A stretch of DNA of 11,880 nucleotides from Deltaproteobacteria bacterium (GCA_019313505.1 JAFDBA010000102.1:1-11880), one strand, 5' to 3'. Shown: positions 1 through 6,912, counted from the first letter of the stretch. Program-made: numbers and translations. The notes: generated from the letters alone by a model not told the origin.

Positions 1-240
1 TGGGGTCAAAGGAAGAATGTTGAGATCTATCCGTTCTAAACCGGTCGTAGGTCCCTGAAAATAGCCATGATCTATGGCCAACATGACAGTGCGACCCGAC
101 TCCGGGTTGAAGATCTGAGCGAGCCTGTTTTTCATTCCCCAATCCAGGGAATTTGATCCTTTTAGAAAAAATCCCTCTGTCTTCTGAGGGATGTCGGCAA
201 AAAACTTTTTTGCCTCTTTCAATTCATCCATATCAGCCAT
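1..240 (-). CDS. lsrF: LsrF/DhnA-family class I aldolase (3-hydroxy-5-phosphonooxypentane-2,4-dione thiolase-like), N-terminal 80 residues
   Basis: The gene starts at 240 and runs off the left edge, so only 80 of roughly 290 residues are visible. A strong AGGAG ribosome site lies just upstream of the ATG. The visible part closely resembles E. coli LsrF as I remember it: a polar N-terminus, a LDWGM segment (about residues 33-37), FNPESGRTVMLAIDHGYFQG (about 44-63) and PTTGLERID. The DHGYFQGPTTG stretch is the first barrel strand and phosphate-side loop of the DhnA aldolase family. LsrF in enterics removes acetyl from phospho-AI-2. The neighbour upstream on the same strand is a fused aldolase/SDR, so both may act on one phosphosugar. 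Family membership is secure; the exact substrate is not, because the active-site lysine and the rest of any lsr locus lie outside the window. Confidence 0.85.
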   Translation of the reverse strand, partial: MADMDELKEAKKFFADIPQKTEGFFLKGSNSLDWGMKNRLAQIFNPESGRTVMLAIDHGYFQGPTTGLERIDLNILPLTP

Positions 241-363
241 TAGGTCTTCTCCTTTCTGTATTATTGGTAATAGTTTGGTTTTTTGAAACAAATCGATTTC
301 AAACGAGCGGTAATATTTTCAAAATACTAAAGTTTAAAGTGAGCTAAAGCTAAAAAAGGTTGT

Positions 364-436
364 GCCCGTCAGCCCGTTATGCCCGTTAGCCCGTAATTTA
401 ATACCGGACAACGGGCTAACCGGTTAACCGGCTAAC
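364..436. repeat. Mirrored array of 8-nt units forming a hairpin
   Basis: The left arm has four units of the form GCCCGTNA (364-371, 372-379, 381-388, 389-396). The right arm has three inverse units beginning AACNGG (410-417, 418-425, 426-433). Part of this forms a perfect 10-bp stem (385-394 with 411-420) around a 16-nt loop, and CCGGTTAACCGG at 420-431 is itself palindromic. It lies between the aldolase/SDR stop and lsrF, both leftward. There is no following T-run on the leftward strand, so it is not a classical intrinsic terminator; it may attenuate transcription or be a genome-wide intergenic repeat. The rest of 241-450 has only short AT-rich palindromes (for example TATTTT-C-AAAATA at 314-326). 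Confidence 0.6.
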
Positions 437-450
437 CAGGTATAGGCACT

Positions 451-2421
451 TTAGATCACTCTAACATTACCGCCATCAATAGGAACCTGCGCACCCGTAG
501 TCTTGGCAAAAGCAGGACCAACCATGGCGCAAACCAGCGCGGCCACGTCTTTGGACGATACTTCAGTTTGTAAGCAATTATTTTTTTTATATTCGTCCAC
601 TGTACATTCATATTGACGGGCACGGCTTTCCAGAACTTCAGCCGTCCAAAGGGCTGTATCATAAACCGCATTGGGGTGCACGACATTGACACGAACACCA
701 TCACACCCCAATTCCATTGCGGCTATTCGGGCCAGTTGGGTCTGTCCGGCTTTGGCCACAGAATAGGCGGCAGCGCCCGGACCGGGAGCAGGCACGTTCT
801 TGGAAGAAATAAATACTACCGCAGCATCAATACCCTCCTTGAGATATGGAATGCACATCTTCAATAATCGTTGTTGGCAGGACAAATTTATATCCATGCT
901 CCTTTCCCAGGTCTTTTCGTCCATGTCTTCAATTTTCTGGCTATCAGGAAAAATCCCCGCGTTGGGGATTAAAATATCAAGACCACCAAAACAACGAACG
1001 GTCATCTCAACAGCTTTTTTTACAGCCCTGTCATCCGTTATATCACAATGGACACCCACCATGTCTTGTTGGTTGAATATTTGGGTAATTTCATCATTAA
1101 TATCAAGACCCACTACAGCAGCGCCTTGCTCATACAACATTTCCGTGCAGGCAAGACCAATTCCACTGGCAGCTCCTGTTATTAATGCTACTTTCCCTTG
1201 TAATTCAGGAGAAATTCCATCTCTGTGCAATTTAGCCTGTTGCAACTCCCAATATTCCATATCAAAGATCTGTTTTTCAGATAAGGCTTTCCACCCCCCA
1301 ATAGTTTCACCCCATTGGATCGCTCGAATCGTATGGTGAACGATATCTGAAACCACAATCGTTTCCTTTACACTTTGCCCAAAGGTTATCGTACCATATT
1401 GAGGCCAAATTCCCCACCTGGGAGCCAAATCAAGGCGAGTTAAATGACCATCTGTATTTCTGTCAAAATACGCTTTATATGATGAAGAATAATCGGTTAT
1501 TTCCTTCTCCACATTCTTTCCTAAAATAACCGGAATCGGCTTGGTATGAATAAGATGATCTGAAGTTATGGGACCGCGGGTGGCAATCGATTCGACATTG
1601 GAAATACCGGCAAATCCACAGGCTTCAGAACTTTGATCAAGTTTGGCCAGCATAGCATTCCCTTTTACCAGGGAAACGTGACGACGAATTTTAGATAGTT
1701 TGAGTAAATCCTCTTTGGCTTCTGATCTCGCAACATTGTCCAGTGCACCTTGTTTTTGAAGATAATCTTCTGCGAGTGAAACAAGATATATCATCCGTTC
1801 GTAACTGGTTCGAGCATCATCTGCAAAAGTAAAGACACCATGATGCATAAGGATCATACCTTCGAATCTCTTCCAATCTTTCTTGCGAGTCATTTCGTAT
1901 ATTTTTTTTGCCAACTTAAAGCCCGGTTTGATATACGGCACAATAAGAACCCGGTCCTTATAGATTTCACTAATCAGCGCTTCGCCTCTTTTGGAATTTG
2001 TTATCGCTACAACCGCATCAGCATGGGTGTGATCGACATATTTAAAGGGGATATTAGCGTGCAAAATAGCTTCAATGGAAGGGTTTGGGGCAGTAGGATC
2101 GGTCATTACCGACCTTTGAAACCTGACCATATCTGTATCTGTTAACCGGTCCAATGTAGCCATTCGTTTGAGCACTTCCAATCTGACAGGCGCAAACCCG
2201 CTAATTTGAATCTTTGATAGATCACAACCACTTCCTTTAACAAAAAGAATTTCTTCACTATCCCCAAAGAAATTCTTTGCCTTAGCTTTGACAGATGTGT
2301 TTCCTCCGCCATGTAAAACTAATCCGGGTTCCTGACCTAATAATCGGGAAGTATAAACTCGCAATTGCAAAGGATCATTGGCAAAAGTTTTTGCCACATT
2401 ATCGTTCCACAAACTTTTCAT
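451..2421 (-). CDS. Bifunctional class II aldolase / short-chain dehydrogenase (RhaE-RhaW type fusion)
   Basis: This 656-residue protein joins two enzymes. Residues 1 to about 390 are a class II aldolase/adducin domain: a GGGNTS substrate loop (38-43), GSGCDLSK (63-70), the metal-binding HTH motif (H131, H133) and a further MHHG motif (H193, H194). Residues about 408-656 are a Rossmann SDR domain: TGAASGIG cofactor loop (415-422), PNAG (487-490), catalytic Ser about 539, Y553 and K557 (YxxxK). The family includes rhamnulose-1-phosphate aldolase/lactaldehyde dehydrogenase fusions, which cleave a deoxy-ketose phosphate and oxidise the aldehyde. All key residues are present, so it should be active. 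No rhamnose isomerase or kinase is nearby; the downstream LsrF-like gene instead suggests another phosphosugar or AI-2-like substrate. AGG sequences precede the ATG, and a good promoter lies upstream. Confidence 0.9.
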   Translation of the reverse strand: MKSLWNDNVAKTFANDPLQLRVYTSRLLGQEPGLVLHGGGNTSVKAKAKNFFGDSEEILFVKGSGCDLSKIQISGFAPVRLEVLKRMATLDRLTDTDMVRFQRSVMTDPTAPNPSIEAILHANIPFKYVDHTHADAVVAITNSKRGEALISEIYKDRVLIVPYIKPGFKLAKKIYEMTRKKDWKRFEGMILMHHGVFTFADDARTSYERMIYLVSLAEDYLQKQGALDNVARSEAKEDLLKLSKIRRHVSLVKGNAMLAKLDQSSEACGFAGISNVESIATRGPITSDHLIHTKPIPVILGKNVEKEITDYSSSYKAYFDRNTDGHLTRLDLAPRWGIWPQYGTITFGQSVKETIVVSDIVHHTIRAIQWGETIGGWKALSEKQIFDMEYWELQQAKLHRDGISPELQGKVALITGAASGIGLACTEMLYEQGAAVVGLDINDEITQIFNQQDMVGVHCDITDDRAVKKAVEMTVRCFGGLDILIPNAGIFPDSQKIEDMDEKTWERSMDINLSCQQRLLKMCIPYLKEGIDAAVVFISSKNVPAPGPGAAAYSVAKAGQTQLARIAAMELGCDGVRVNVVHPNAVYDTALWTAEVLESRARQYECTVDEYKKNNCLQTEVSSKDVAALVCAMVGPAFAKTTGAQVPIDGGNVRVI

Positions 2422-2443
2422 TACCTAACCTTAATTTCCTTTT

Positions 2444-2472
2444 TGTAACAAAATGTAACGCAATAATGTAAA
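2444..2472. promoter_or_regulatory. Three TGTAA repeats in the aldolase/SDR leader
   Basis: TGTAAC occurs at 2444-2449 and 2454-2459, exactly one helical turn apart, and TGTAAA at 2467-2472. They lie between the predicted transcription start and the ATG of the aldolase/SDR gene, where a repressor could bind. This is only a pattern; no regulator was identified. Confidence 0.2.
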
Positions 2473-2494
2473 ACCTAAAATTTGTATTAAAGAA

Positions 2495-2523
2495 AGTTTA
2501 GAAAAACGAGACTTTAGTGTCAA
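2495..2523 (-). promoter_or_regulatory. Sigma-70-type promoter for the aldolase/SDR gene
   Basis: On the minus strand there is a perfect TTGACA (2523-2518), a 17-nt spacer and TAAACT (2500-2495, 4 of 6 consensus positions). Transcription would start near 2488, giving a leader of about 65 nt before the ATG at 2421. Confidence 0.5.
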
Positions 2524-2582
2524 GCATGAATACGTCCTATAGCAGCGTCTTAAGACATTGTGAATAAAGTTTTTTGTTTATC

Positions 2583-2610
2583 TTGACAATACTCTTTTTA
2601 CGACTTAATT
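2583..2610 (+). promoter_or_regulatory. Sigma-70-type promoter candidate for mobB operon
   Basis: TTGACA at 2583-2588 is a full -35 match. With a 16-nt spacer the -10 would be TTAATT (2605-2610, 3 of 6). Start would be near 2617, about 50 nt before mobB. The -10 is weak, so this is tentative. Confidence 0.4.
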
Positions 2611-2667
2611 CTCAAGCAAAAACGATTCTTTGTAAAATTTTCAAGATTATTATGGAAGGAATTTTTC

Positions 2668-3150
2668 ATGCCACCTATCATTTCTGTTGTAGGAAAATCT
2701 GAATCAGGCAAGACAACCCTCATCGAAAAATTGATCCCTGAATTAAAAAATCGAGGATACAGGATCGGCACCATAAAACATGCTCATCATAATTTTGATA
2801 TGGACAAAGAAGGCAAAGATAGCTGGCGCCATAAAGCAGCAGGCTCGGAAACGGTAGTTATCGTTTCCCCCGGCAAGATCTCCATTGTAAAGGACGAAGA
2901 TTTTGAGGGATTAGAACATCTTGAAAAATATTTTGACGGCATGGATCTTGTTATAACCGAAGGTTTTAAACAGGAAAAGATGCCCAAAATTGAAGTCTGT
3001 CGCGCAGCAAGAAACAAAAAGCCGCTTTGCCAGGATGATAATACTCTCATAGCTCTTGTTACAGATATCGAGATAAACTTTAACGTTCCGACGTTTGGCC
3101 TGGAAGAGATTGAAGCACTGGCAGAGCTGATAGAAAAAAATTATTTATGA
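2668..3150 (+). CDS. mobB: Molybdopterin-guanine dinucleotide biosynthesis adaptor MobB
   Basis: The 160-residue product is a P-loop GTP-binding protein of the MobB family, which assists attachment of GMP to molybdopterin for molybdenum or tungsten enzymes such as formate dehydrogenases. It starts with PIISVVGKSESGKTTL; the Walker A is GKSESGKT (residues 9-16). The IGTIKHAHHNFDMD segment (about 34-47), the DSWRHKAAGS segment (about 51-60) and VITEGFK (about 95-101) are typical of the family. Length is close to that of E. coli MobB (about 175). GGAAGGA sits 7 nt before the ATG, so the start is clear. The stop overlaps the next start as ATGA (3147-3150), showing translational coupling to the HD protein. 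No mobA is in the window. Confidence 0.92.
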   Translation: MPPIISVVGKSESGKTTLIEKLIPELKNRGYRIGTIKHAHHNFDMDKEGKDSWRHKAAGSETVVIVSPGKISIVKDEDFEGLEHLEKYFDGMDLVITEGFKQEKMPKIEVCRAARNKKPLCQDDNTLIALVTDIEINFNVPTFGLEEIEALAELIEKNYL

Positions 3151-3926
3151 ACCTAAAAGATCTGAAACACTTAAAAGCATGGTTTGCTGATTATGTTGCG
3201 GGTTTTTATACGGATGATTCTGATAACAACCGGACCGTCCATCTCAAGGAAAAACACACAAAGCGTGTATGCGAGAATATCATCATGCTTGGCAACGCCC
3301 TAGGTCTGTCGGACCAGGAAATGATACTGGCAGAAACCATGGGACTGTTTCATGATATCGGCAGGTTCAAGCAGTATGCGGTATATGGAACGTTCAATGA
3401 CATGGAGTCTGAAAACCATGCCGAACTCGGATTGCGAGAGATGGCCACACATAACGTTCTGGCTGTATGCTCGAGAGACGACAAACGCTGGATCGAAAAA
3501 GCCATTGCCTATCACAACGCAGCTACAATACCGGAAGATGAGGATGAGAAAACACTTTTTTACATTCGTCTTTTGAGGGATGCCGATAAACTCGATATCT
3601 GGAAAGTTCTCACAGATTATTATAAAAAGCGTGATAAACAGCCAAATTCGGTTTTAGAGATCGGCCTTCCCGATGATCCTGCGTGCTCACCGCAGATTAT
3701 AGCAGCGATACGCCGGGGCCGGCTTGCCCTTATCCAGGATTTAAAAACATTAAACGACTTTAGACTGCTTCAGATAAGCTGGGTGTTTGATCTTAATTTT
3801 GCACCATCGTTCCAGGCCGTTAAAACTTGTGAGTATATAGAACAGATTGAGGCAACCCTGCCGCACTTAAAAGAAATAGTAGAAGCTGTGAAACAGGCAT
3901 ATAATCACGTGAACAGCCACCTGTAA
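3147..3926 (+). CDS. HD-domain metal-dependent phosphohydrolase
   Basis: The 259-residue cytoplasmic protein has an HD superfamily domain from about residue 30 to 160. Candidate metal ligands in order are H37, the H69-D70 doublet in LFHDIGRFKQY, H91, H123 and D145 in LLRDADKLD. Such proteins hydrolyse phosphate esters of nucleotides or related compounds; the substrate here cannot be told from sequence. The C-terminal 90 residues are helical with no motif I know. It overlaps mobB by 4 nt (ATGA), so it is co-translated with it, and is followed 53 nt later by the small TGA-containing gene. A role in nucleotide or cofactor housekeeping is only an inference from that coupling. Confidence 0.85.
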   Translation: MNLKDLKHLKAWFADYVAGFYTDDSDNNRTVHLKEKHTKRVCENIIMLGNALGLSDQEMILAETMGLFHDIGRFKQYAVYGTFNDMESENHAELGLREMATHNVLAVCSRDDKRWIEKAIAYHNAATIPEDEDEKTLFYIRLLRDADKLDIWKVLTDYYKKRDKQPNSVLEIGLPDDPACSPQIIAAIRRGRLALIQDLKTLNDFRLLQISWVFDLNFAPSFQAVKTCEYIEQIEATLPHLKEIVEAVKQAYNHVNSHL

Positions 3927-3979
3927 CCTTTGGCTTTTATTAAATACTATAGAGCGCATCGGAATAAAGGAGATAAAAC

Positions 3980-4138
3980 ATGAAAGCAATCATCGGGTTG
4001 CTGATAATCGTAGGGATCTGGTATCTTTTGCAGGCTTATATCCTGCCGAAACTGGGAATTTCTACCTGACTGAAAAATTCTTGTCAGGTGACAAGCAATA
4101 AATGCGAAGCCGAAAAGAAGATACCCCGGGAAAAATAA
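3980..4138 (+). CDS. Candidate small membrane selenoprotein (52 aa, TGA at codon 30 read as Sec)
   Basis: An excellent Shine-Dalgarno (AAGGAG at 3967-3972, 7 nt spacing) precedes an ATG. Codons 1-29 encode one hydrophobic helix (about residues 4-20, IIGLLIIVGIWYLL) followed by QAYILPKLGIST. Codon 30 is TGA (4067-4069). The frame then stays open for 22 codons, beginning LKNSC and ending in a Lys/Arg-rich tail, before TAA at 4136-4138. With Sec at 30 this gives Sec-x4-Cys35 and a second Cys at 42, a plausible redox motif beside the membrane. A bacterial SECIS-like hairpin sits at the right distance after the TGA. The gene lies 53 nt after the HD gene, in the mobB direction. Alternative: a 29-residue membrane peptide that ends at the TGA. 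I do not recognise a named family. Confidence 0.6.
4077..4099 (+). promoter_or_regulatory. Bacterial SECIS-like stem-loop after the in-frame TGA
   Basis: CTTGTC (4080-4085) pairs perfectly with GACAAG (4090-4095) around the tetraloop AGGT (4086-4089). ATT (4077-4079) pairs with AAT (4097-4099) across one bulged C, giving 9 bp in all. The loop begins 16 nt after the TGA, with 10 nt between TGA and the upper stem. Known bacterial SECIS elements, such as E. coli fdhF, have about 11 nt, a short upper stem and a loop containing AGGU. The geometry therefore matches what SelB needs, though no covariation test was possible. Confidence 0.55.
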
Positions 4139-4166
4139 GGGCAAATGTTTAAAACAACAGACTCAT

Positions 4167-5075
4167 CTATGAACTTATAACCTGTATATCGATTCTGTAA
4201 TCTCCCTGCCTGGCCCCGGAATCAATTCTTATCTTTTCAGCAACAATACCTTTACCTTTAAATATGGCAATAGTGGTATTAAACTGCAGATTATCAAGAT
4301 TTTTGCCAACTTCAAAACTTTCCAACAACTCTTCCTTGTGGTCTTCGATGAATAAAGTGATTACATTTCCTATTTGAAAACGGACATCAAGAACAAATGT
4401 CACTCCTTTTAGGGGCCCCTCGATCAAAGTTATTATCATGGAACAGATATCAGGAATCTTGCCATTGATTATCTCAAGCTTTTCAACATCTGCAGGATTC
4501 TTTAATTGCATGGAAATATTTTCTTTAAAGTTATCGAAACGGAAAACTTCAAGAAAAAGACGTATGGTTATCAACTGACTCTTGGTAAAAATATCGCTTG
4601 ACTGCCATTTTTGAAATTGAACAACAGCATCCTCTATGGAAGTGCGTGCCATATGACATCGCAAAATATTTTTAGCCGCATTCATTCGGGCAGGAGCGCT
4701 TTTTAACAGCTCGTTTAAATCTTTTAAAGCCCTATCGAACTGACCGAACTTGGCCAGTGTTATGGCACCTTCAAGAACAGCCGCATCTTTGTCTTTTCCT
4801 GTTGTATCAGAGAATAGTTCCTTGATAACATCCTGATTTTCTTCTGACACTTCAGGTAATGTGGGTTGCTTTTCTATTCTTTCAATAGCTTTTTTTACGC
4901 CACTAATTTTTTTTGAAATAATGTCTGTCAGGTTTTGTCCATCCTTTATCAGCCCGGCTTCCTGAATTAAGGCTGCTGCATCTTCATATTTCCCCTTTGC
5001 CTCGAATAATAATCCCTGGGATCGATAAAGCTTTGCCGTCTCTAACAAGTTTTTTAGCCGTTTTTTAACATCCAT
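4167..5075 (-). CDS. TPR-like helical-repeat protein of unknown function
   Basis: The ATG at 5075 is chosen because GAGAG lies 6 nt upstream; an in-frame TTG at 5087 is less likely. The product is 302 residues with no signal peptide, so probably cytoplasmic. The N-terminal two thirds are helical, with tetratricopeptide-like segments: one near residues 10-40 (AKLYRSQGLLFEAKGKYEDAA) is broken up as LYRSQGLLFEAKGKYEDA, and another near 100-125 (AKFGQFDRALKDLNELLKSA). The last 100 residues change to alternating hydrophobic strands (MIITLIEGPLKGVTFVLDV), suggesting a beta-rich domain. I do not recognise the family. It is the last of three leftward genes after an MCE lipoprotein and a PilZ protein; the 103-nt gap to the PilZ gene allows but does not prove an operon. 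It may be a protein-binding scaffold. Confidence 0.7.
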   Translation of the reverse strand: MDVKKRLKNLLETAKLYRSQGLLFEAKGKYEDAAALIQEAGLIKDGQNLTDIISKKISGVKKAIERIEKQPTLPEVSEENQDVIKELFSDTTGKDKDAAVLEGAITLAKFGQFDRALKDLNELLKSAPARMNAAKNILRCHMARTSIEDAVVQFQKWQSSDIFTKSQLITIRLFLEVFRFDNFKENISMQLKNPADVEKLEIINGKIPDICSMIITLIEGPLKGVTFVLDVRFQIGNVITLFIEDHKEELLESFEVGKNLDNLQFNTTIAIFKGKGIVAEKIRIDSGARQGDYRIDIQVISS

Positions 5076-5120
5076 AATTGCTCTCAATTATTCAATCTGT
5101 TCAATCTGCTTTGGTTCCCT

Positions 5121-5144
5121 CCGAGCTGTATGCTCTATGCTCGG
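5121..5144. repeat. Short inverted repeat between PilZ and TPR-like genes
   Basis: CCGAGC (5121-5126) and GCTCGG (5139-5144) could form a 6-bp hairpin with a 12-nt loop. No T-run follows on the leftward strand, so it is more likely a processing or weak attenuation site than a terminator. Confidence 0.25.
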
Positions 5145-5178
5145 GAGACCGGCCGTTTCCATCCACAAGGAGGCAATA

Positions 5179-5661
5179 TCAGCTAAACATATACAGCCCA
5201 AGAGCCCTGTCATAAAGATCAACGGAAGAGAATTTAACACCAATATACGGGCCGCGAATATTACTTATAACCGCCTCTTTTTTGATTAAAGATTTCGATT
5301 TGTCGGCCAGGTGAAACTCCAATAAAAGTGTGTCACCAATATTAAATTTTTGATTTTCACTCTCGTCAAGTTTAAAGCTTAATCCGGCGCGAGTGATATC
5401 TTGTATCGTCATTGATCCCTTAACTGACTGATCTTTTGGAACAAAACAAGTATATGTCCCTGGAAGATTTATTATTTTTCTGTGTCTTTTTCTTCTTTCC
5501 AAAAGAACAATATACAAATATCCGCAACTGCATTTGTGTTTCAACCGGACCAAGTATTTAGAACCTAATTCTTCGGATATGTCTATGGTCTTTGATTTTT
5601 CGCATTTAGGGCAAATAATTATCGCCTTATTATCTTTGTAAATAAAAACTTTTTCCGTCAT
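5179..5661 (-). CDS. PilZ-domain protein with N-terminal cysteine-rich (zinc-ribbon-like) segment
   Basis: The 160-residue product has CPKC at 17-20 and CSC at 44-46, likely binding one zinc. A PilZ domain follows: the arginine motif at about 56-62 (RRKRHRK, containing RxxxR as R57-R61) and DITRAG at 88-93, which fits the D/NxSxxG motif with Thr in place of Ser. PilZ domains bind cyclic di-GMP through these two motifs, so the protein is a likely c-di-GMP receptor, cytoplasmic, with no enzyme domain attached. AGGA lies 8 nt before the ATG. It stands 106 nt after the MCE lipoprotein gene and before the TPR-like gene, all leftward. The Thr substitution is mild and probably tolerated. Confidence 0.8.
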   Translation of the reverse strand: MTEKVFIYKDNKAIIICPKCEKSKTIDISEELGSKYLVRLKHKCSCGYLYIVLLERRKRHRKIINLPGTYTCFVPKDQSVKGSMTIQDITRAGLSFKLDESENQKFNIGDTLLLEFHLADKSKSLIKKEAVISNIRGPYIGVKFSSVDLYDRALGLYMFS

Positions 5662-5767
5662 GTTAGCAGTCCTGCTTTATTGTTATATACTTAGCACTTA
5701 ATCTATATCATAGCATATTACCTTTTGCCGATGCAAGGTTTCTGTTTTTTATGAAAAAATTATCACG

Positions 5768-6442
5768 TTATATGTTTTGAATTTTTTCCATTTCGATTTC
5801 AAGAGGTTTCATTTCATCCTCACGACCTAACTCGTGCAATCGTTTTCTGAGTTTTTCCATCTCTTCTTTTAGTTTCGGTAATAATTCCTCCTGTAACTTT
5901 TGACGAGTCGCTTCGCCAAATCGTTTCATTTCTTCCGCCAGACACTTTAATTCCTTTTCAAGCTTTTTGATTTCTTCGCTTTCCGGAATGCTTTTTAAGT
6001 CCTTCGAGAATTGTTCAAACTGTTTTTCAAGATCTTCCAGACCATTCTCAATGCCACCAAAAAGCTGATTGAGAAGGACTGAAGTTTCGGTGGAACCTTC
6101 CAGGGTAGCATTGTTTTGTAAAGGTTTTCCGCCTTCACGGATCTGGATCATCTCAACAGCCTTATTATTCTTGCTTTGAGAATCCGTGATGATAAAAAAC
6201 CTCGAATACTCTGTGGCAGCATTAGCATAATCTTTTTTAATCACTACATCGACCGTGAAAAAGCCCTCATCTGAATAAAACAGACTTTTGACCGTGCCTA
6301 TTTGGTTCTGCTGAAAAATGACCCGGTCTCCATTTTGCAGGCCTTGGACCTGATGAAACCGAATTTTGAGATTGAGGGAATTATCTTTACACGTCAGAAG
6401 AATCAGTGGCAGTATCAGTAAAATCAAAATTTTTTTAAGCAT
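5768..6442 (-). CDS. MCE/MlaD-domain lipoprotein with long coiled coil
   Basis: The ATG at 6442 is chosen over an upstream GTG (6574) because AGGAG lies just before it and the protein then begins with a lipoprotein signal: MLKK, a hydrophobic run, and lipobox LLTC with Cys18. The mature protein has an MCE (MlaD-like) segment at about residues 24-105, including LKIRFHQVQGLQNGDRVIF and QIGTVKSLF, and then a charged coiled coil at about 130-206, rich in Glu and Lys. Total length is 224 residues. MCE proteins carry lipids between the two membranes of diderm bacteria, normally with an ATPase and permease; neither is seen here, so this is an orphan copy. A strong promoter lies 170 nt upstream. Confidence 0.8.
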   Translation of the reverse strand: MLKKILILLILPLILLTCKDNSLNLKIRFHQVQGLQNGDRVIFQQNQIGTVKSLFYSDEGFFTVDVVIKKDYANAATEYSRFFIITDSQSKNNKAVEMIQIREGGKPLQNNATLEGSTETSVLLNQLFGGIENGLEDLEKQFEQFSKDLKSIPESEEIKKLEKELKCLAEEMKRFGEATRQKLQEELLPKLKEEMEKLRKRLHELGREDEMKPLEIEMEKIQNI

Positions 6443-6609
6443 ATACAACTCCTTTCCTTCGCTTCTCTGTCCCTCCCAATAGGATCGGCTTCCCGGTTTT
6501 GGGGTTTCTTCCGGCATACGCTTTATATTCCTTGACATAAAAAGAACACAATCCCCTGATTTCGATCCTATCACCTTTTGTTCCCGAATTAATCATCAAT
6601 TAAATCAAT

Positions 6610-6638
6610 ATGATAAAGAATTGATTGGAATTTGTCAA
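6610..6638 (-). promoter_or_regulatory. Strong sigma-70-type promoter for the MCE lipoprotein cluster
   Basis: On the minus strand: TTGACA (6638-6633), exactly 17 nt, then TATCAT (6615-6610, 5 of 6). Transcription would start near 6603, leaving a leader of about 160 nt before the ATG at 6442. This is the best promoter match in the window. Confidence 0.55.
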
Positions 6639-6678
6639 TGGATTCTGTGTGGTTAGCTTAAAATTTATTAACTTCTCG

Positions 6679-6690
6679 GACTTTTTACGA
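6679..6690. repeat. Solitary copy of a repeat-element end
   Basis: GACTTTTTACGA here is the exact reverse complement of the repeat end TCGTAAAAAGTC at 11738-11749. No partner end was found nearby, so it is probably a decayed copy of the same family. The remainder of the 660-base gap 6443-7103 is AT-rich and, apart from the two promoter candidates, I see no gene or RNA in it. Confidence 0.4.
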
Positions 6691-6883
6691 AACCGTCAAT
6701 TTTACATCTATCGGCAAAATTTTATGATTAAATCGAATATTTTCTTATAGTTTCCGTGCCCTTAAGTAACCCTATTACTCTATAAATTTTTTAGTAACGA
6801 TGGTTCCATCTCCGCCAGCCATGGAGGAATATCTCTCTTCTGTTCGATTTTCTTGTTTTTCCGCTCTATAACCTATTAATATC

Positions 6884-6912
6884 TTGACAATATTTAACTA
6901 AGATGAGATATT
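6884..6912 (+). promoter_or_regulatory. Sigma-70-type promoter candidate for the 7104 gene
   Basis: TTGACA (6884-6889), 17-nt spacer, GATATT (6907-6912, 4 of 6). The start would be near 6919, giving a leader of about 185 nt before the ATG at 7104. Confidence 0.42.

Noticed and set aside
153..347. Rightward 64-aa reading frame with a hydrophobic stretch
   Set aside because: It overlaps the start of the lsrF-like gene antisense and runs into AT-rich spacer; no ribosome site.
3947..4144. Leftward 65-aa frame opposite the small selenoprotein candidate
   Set aside because: It is the complement of the rightward gene, which has a near-perfect ribosome site; the leftward frame has none.
6443..6574. 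N-terminal extension of the MCE lipoprotein from a GTG at 6574
   Set aside because: The extension would bury the lipoprotein signal inside the protein, and the ATG at 6442 has a strong ribosome site.
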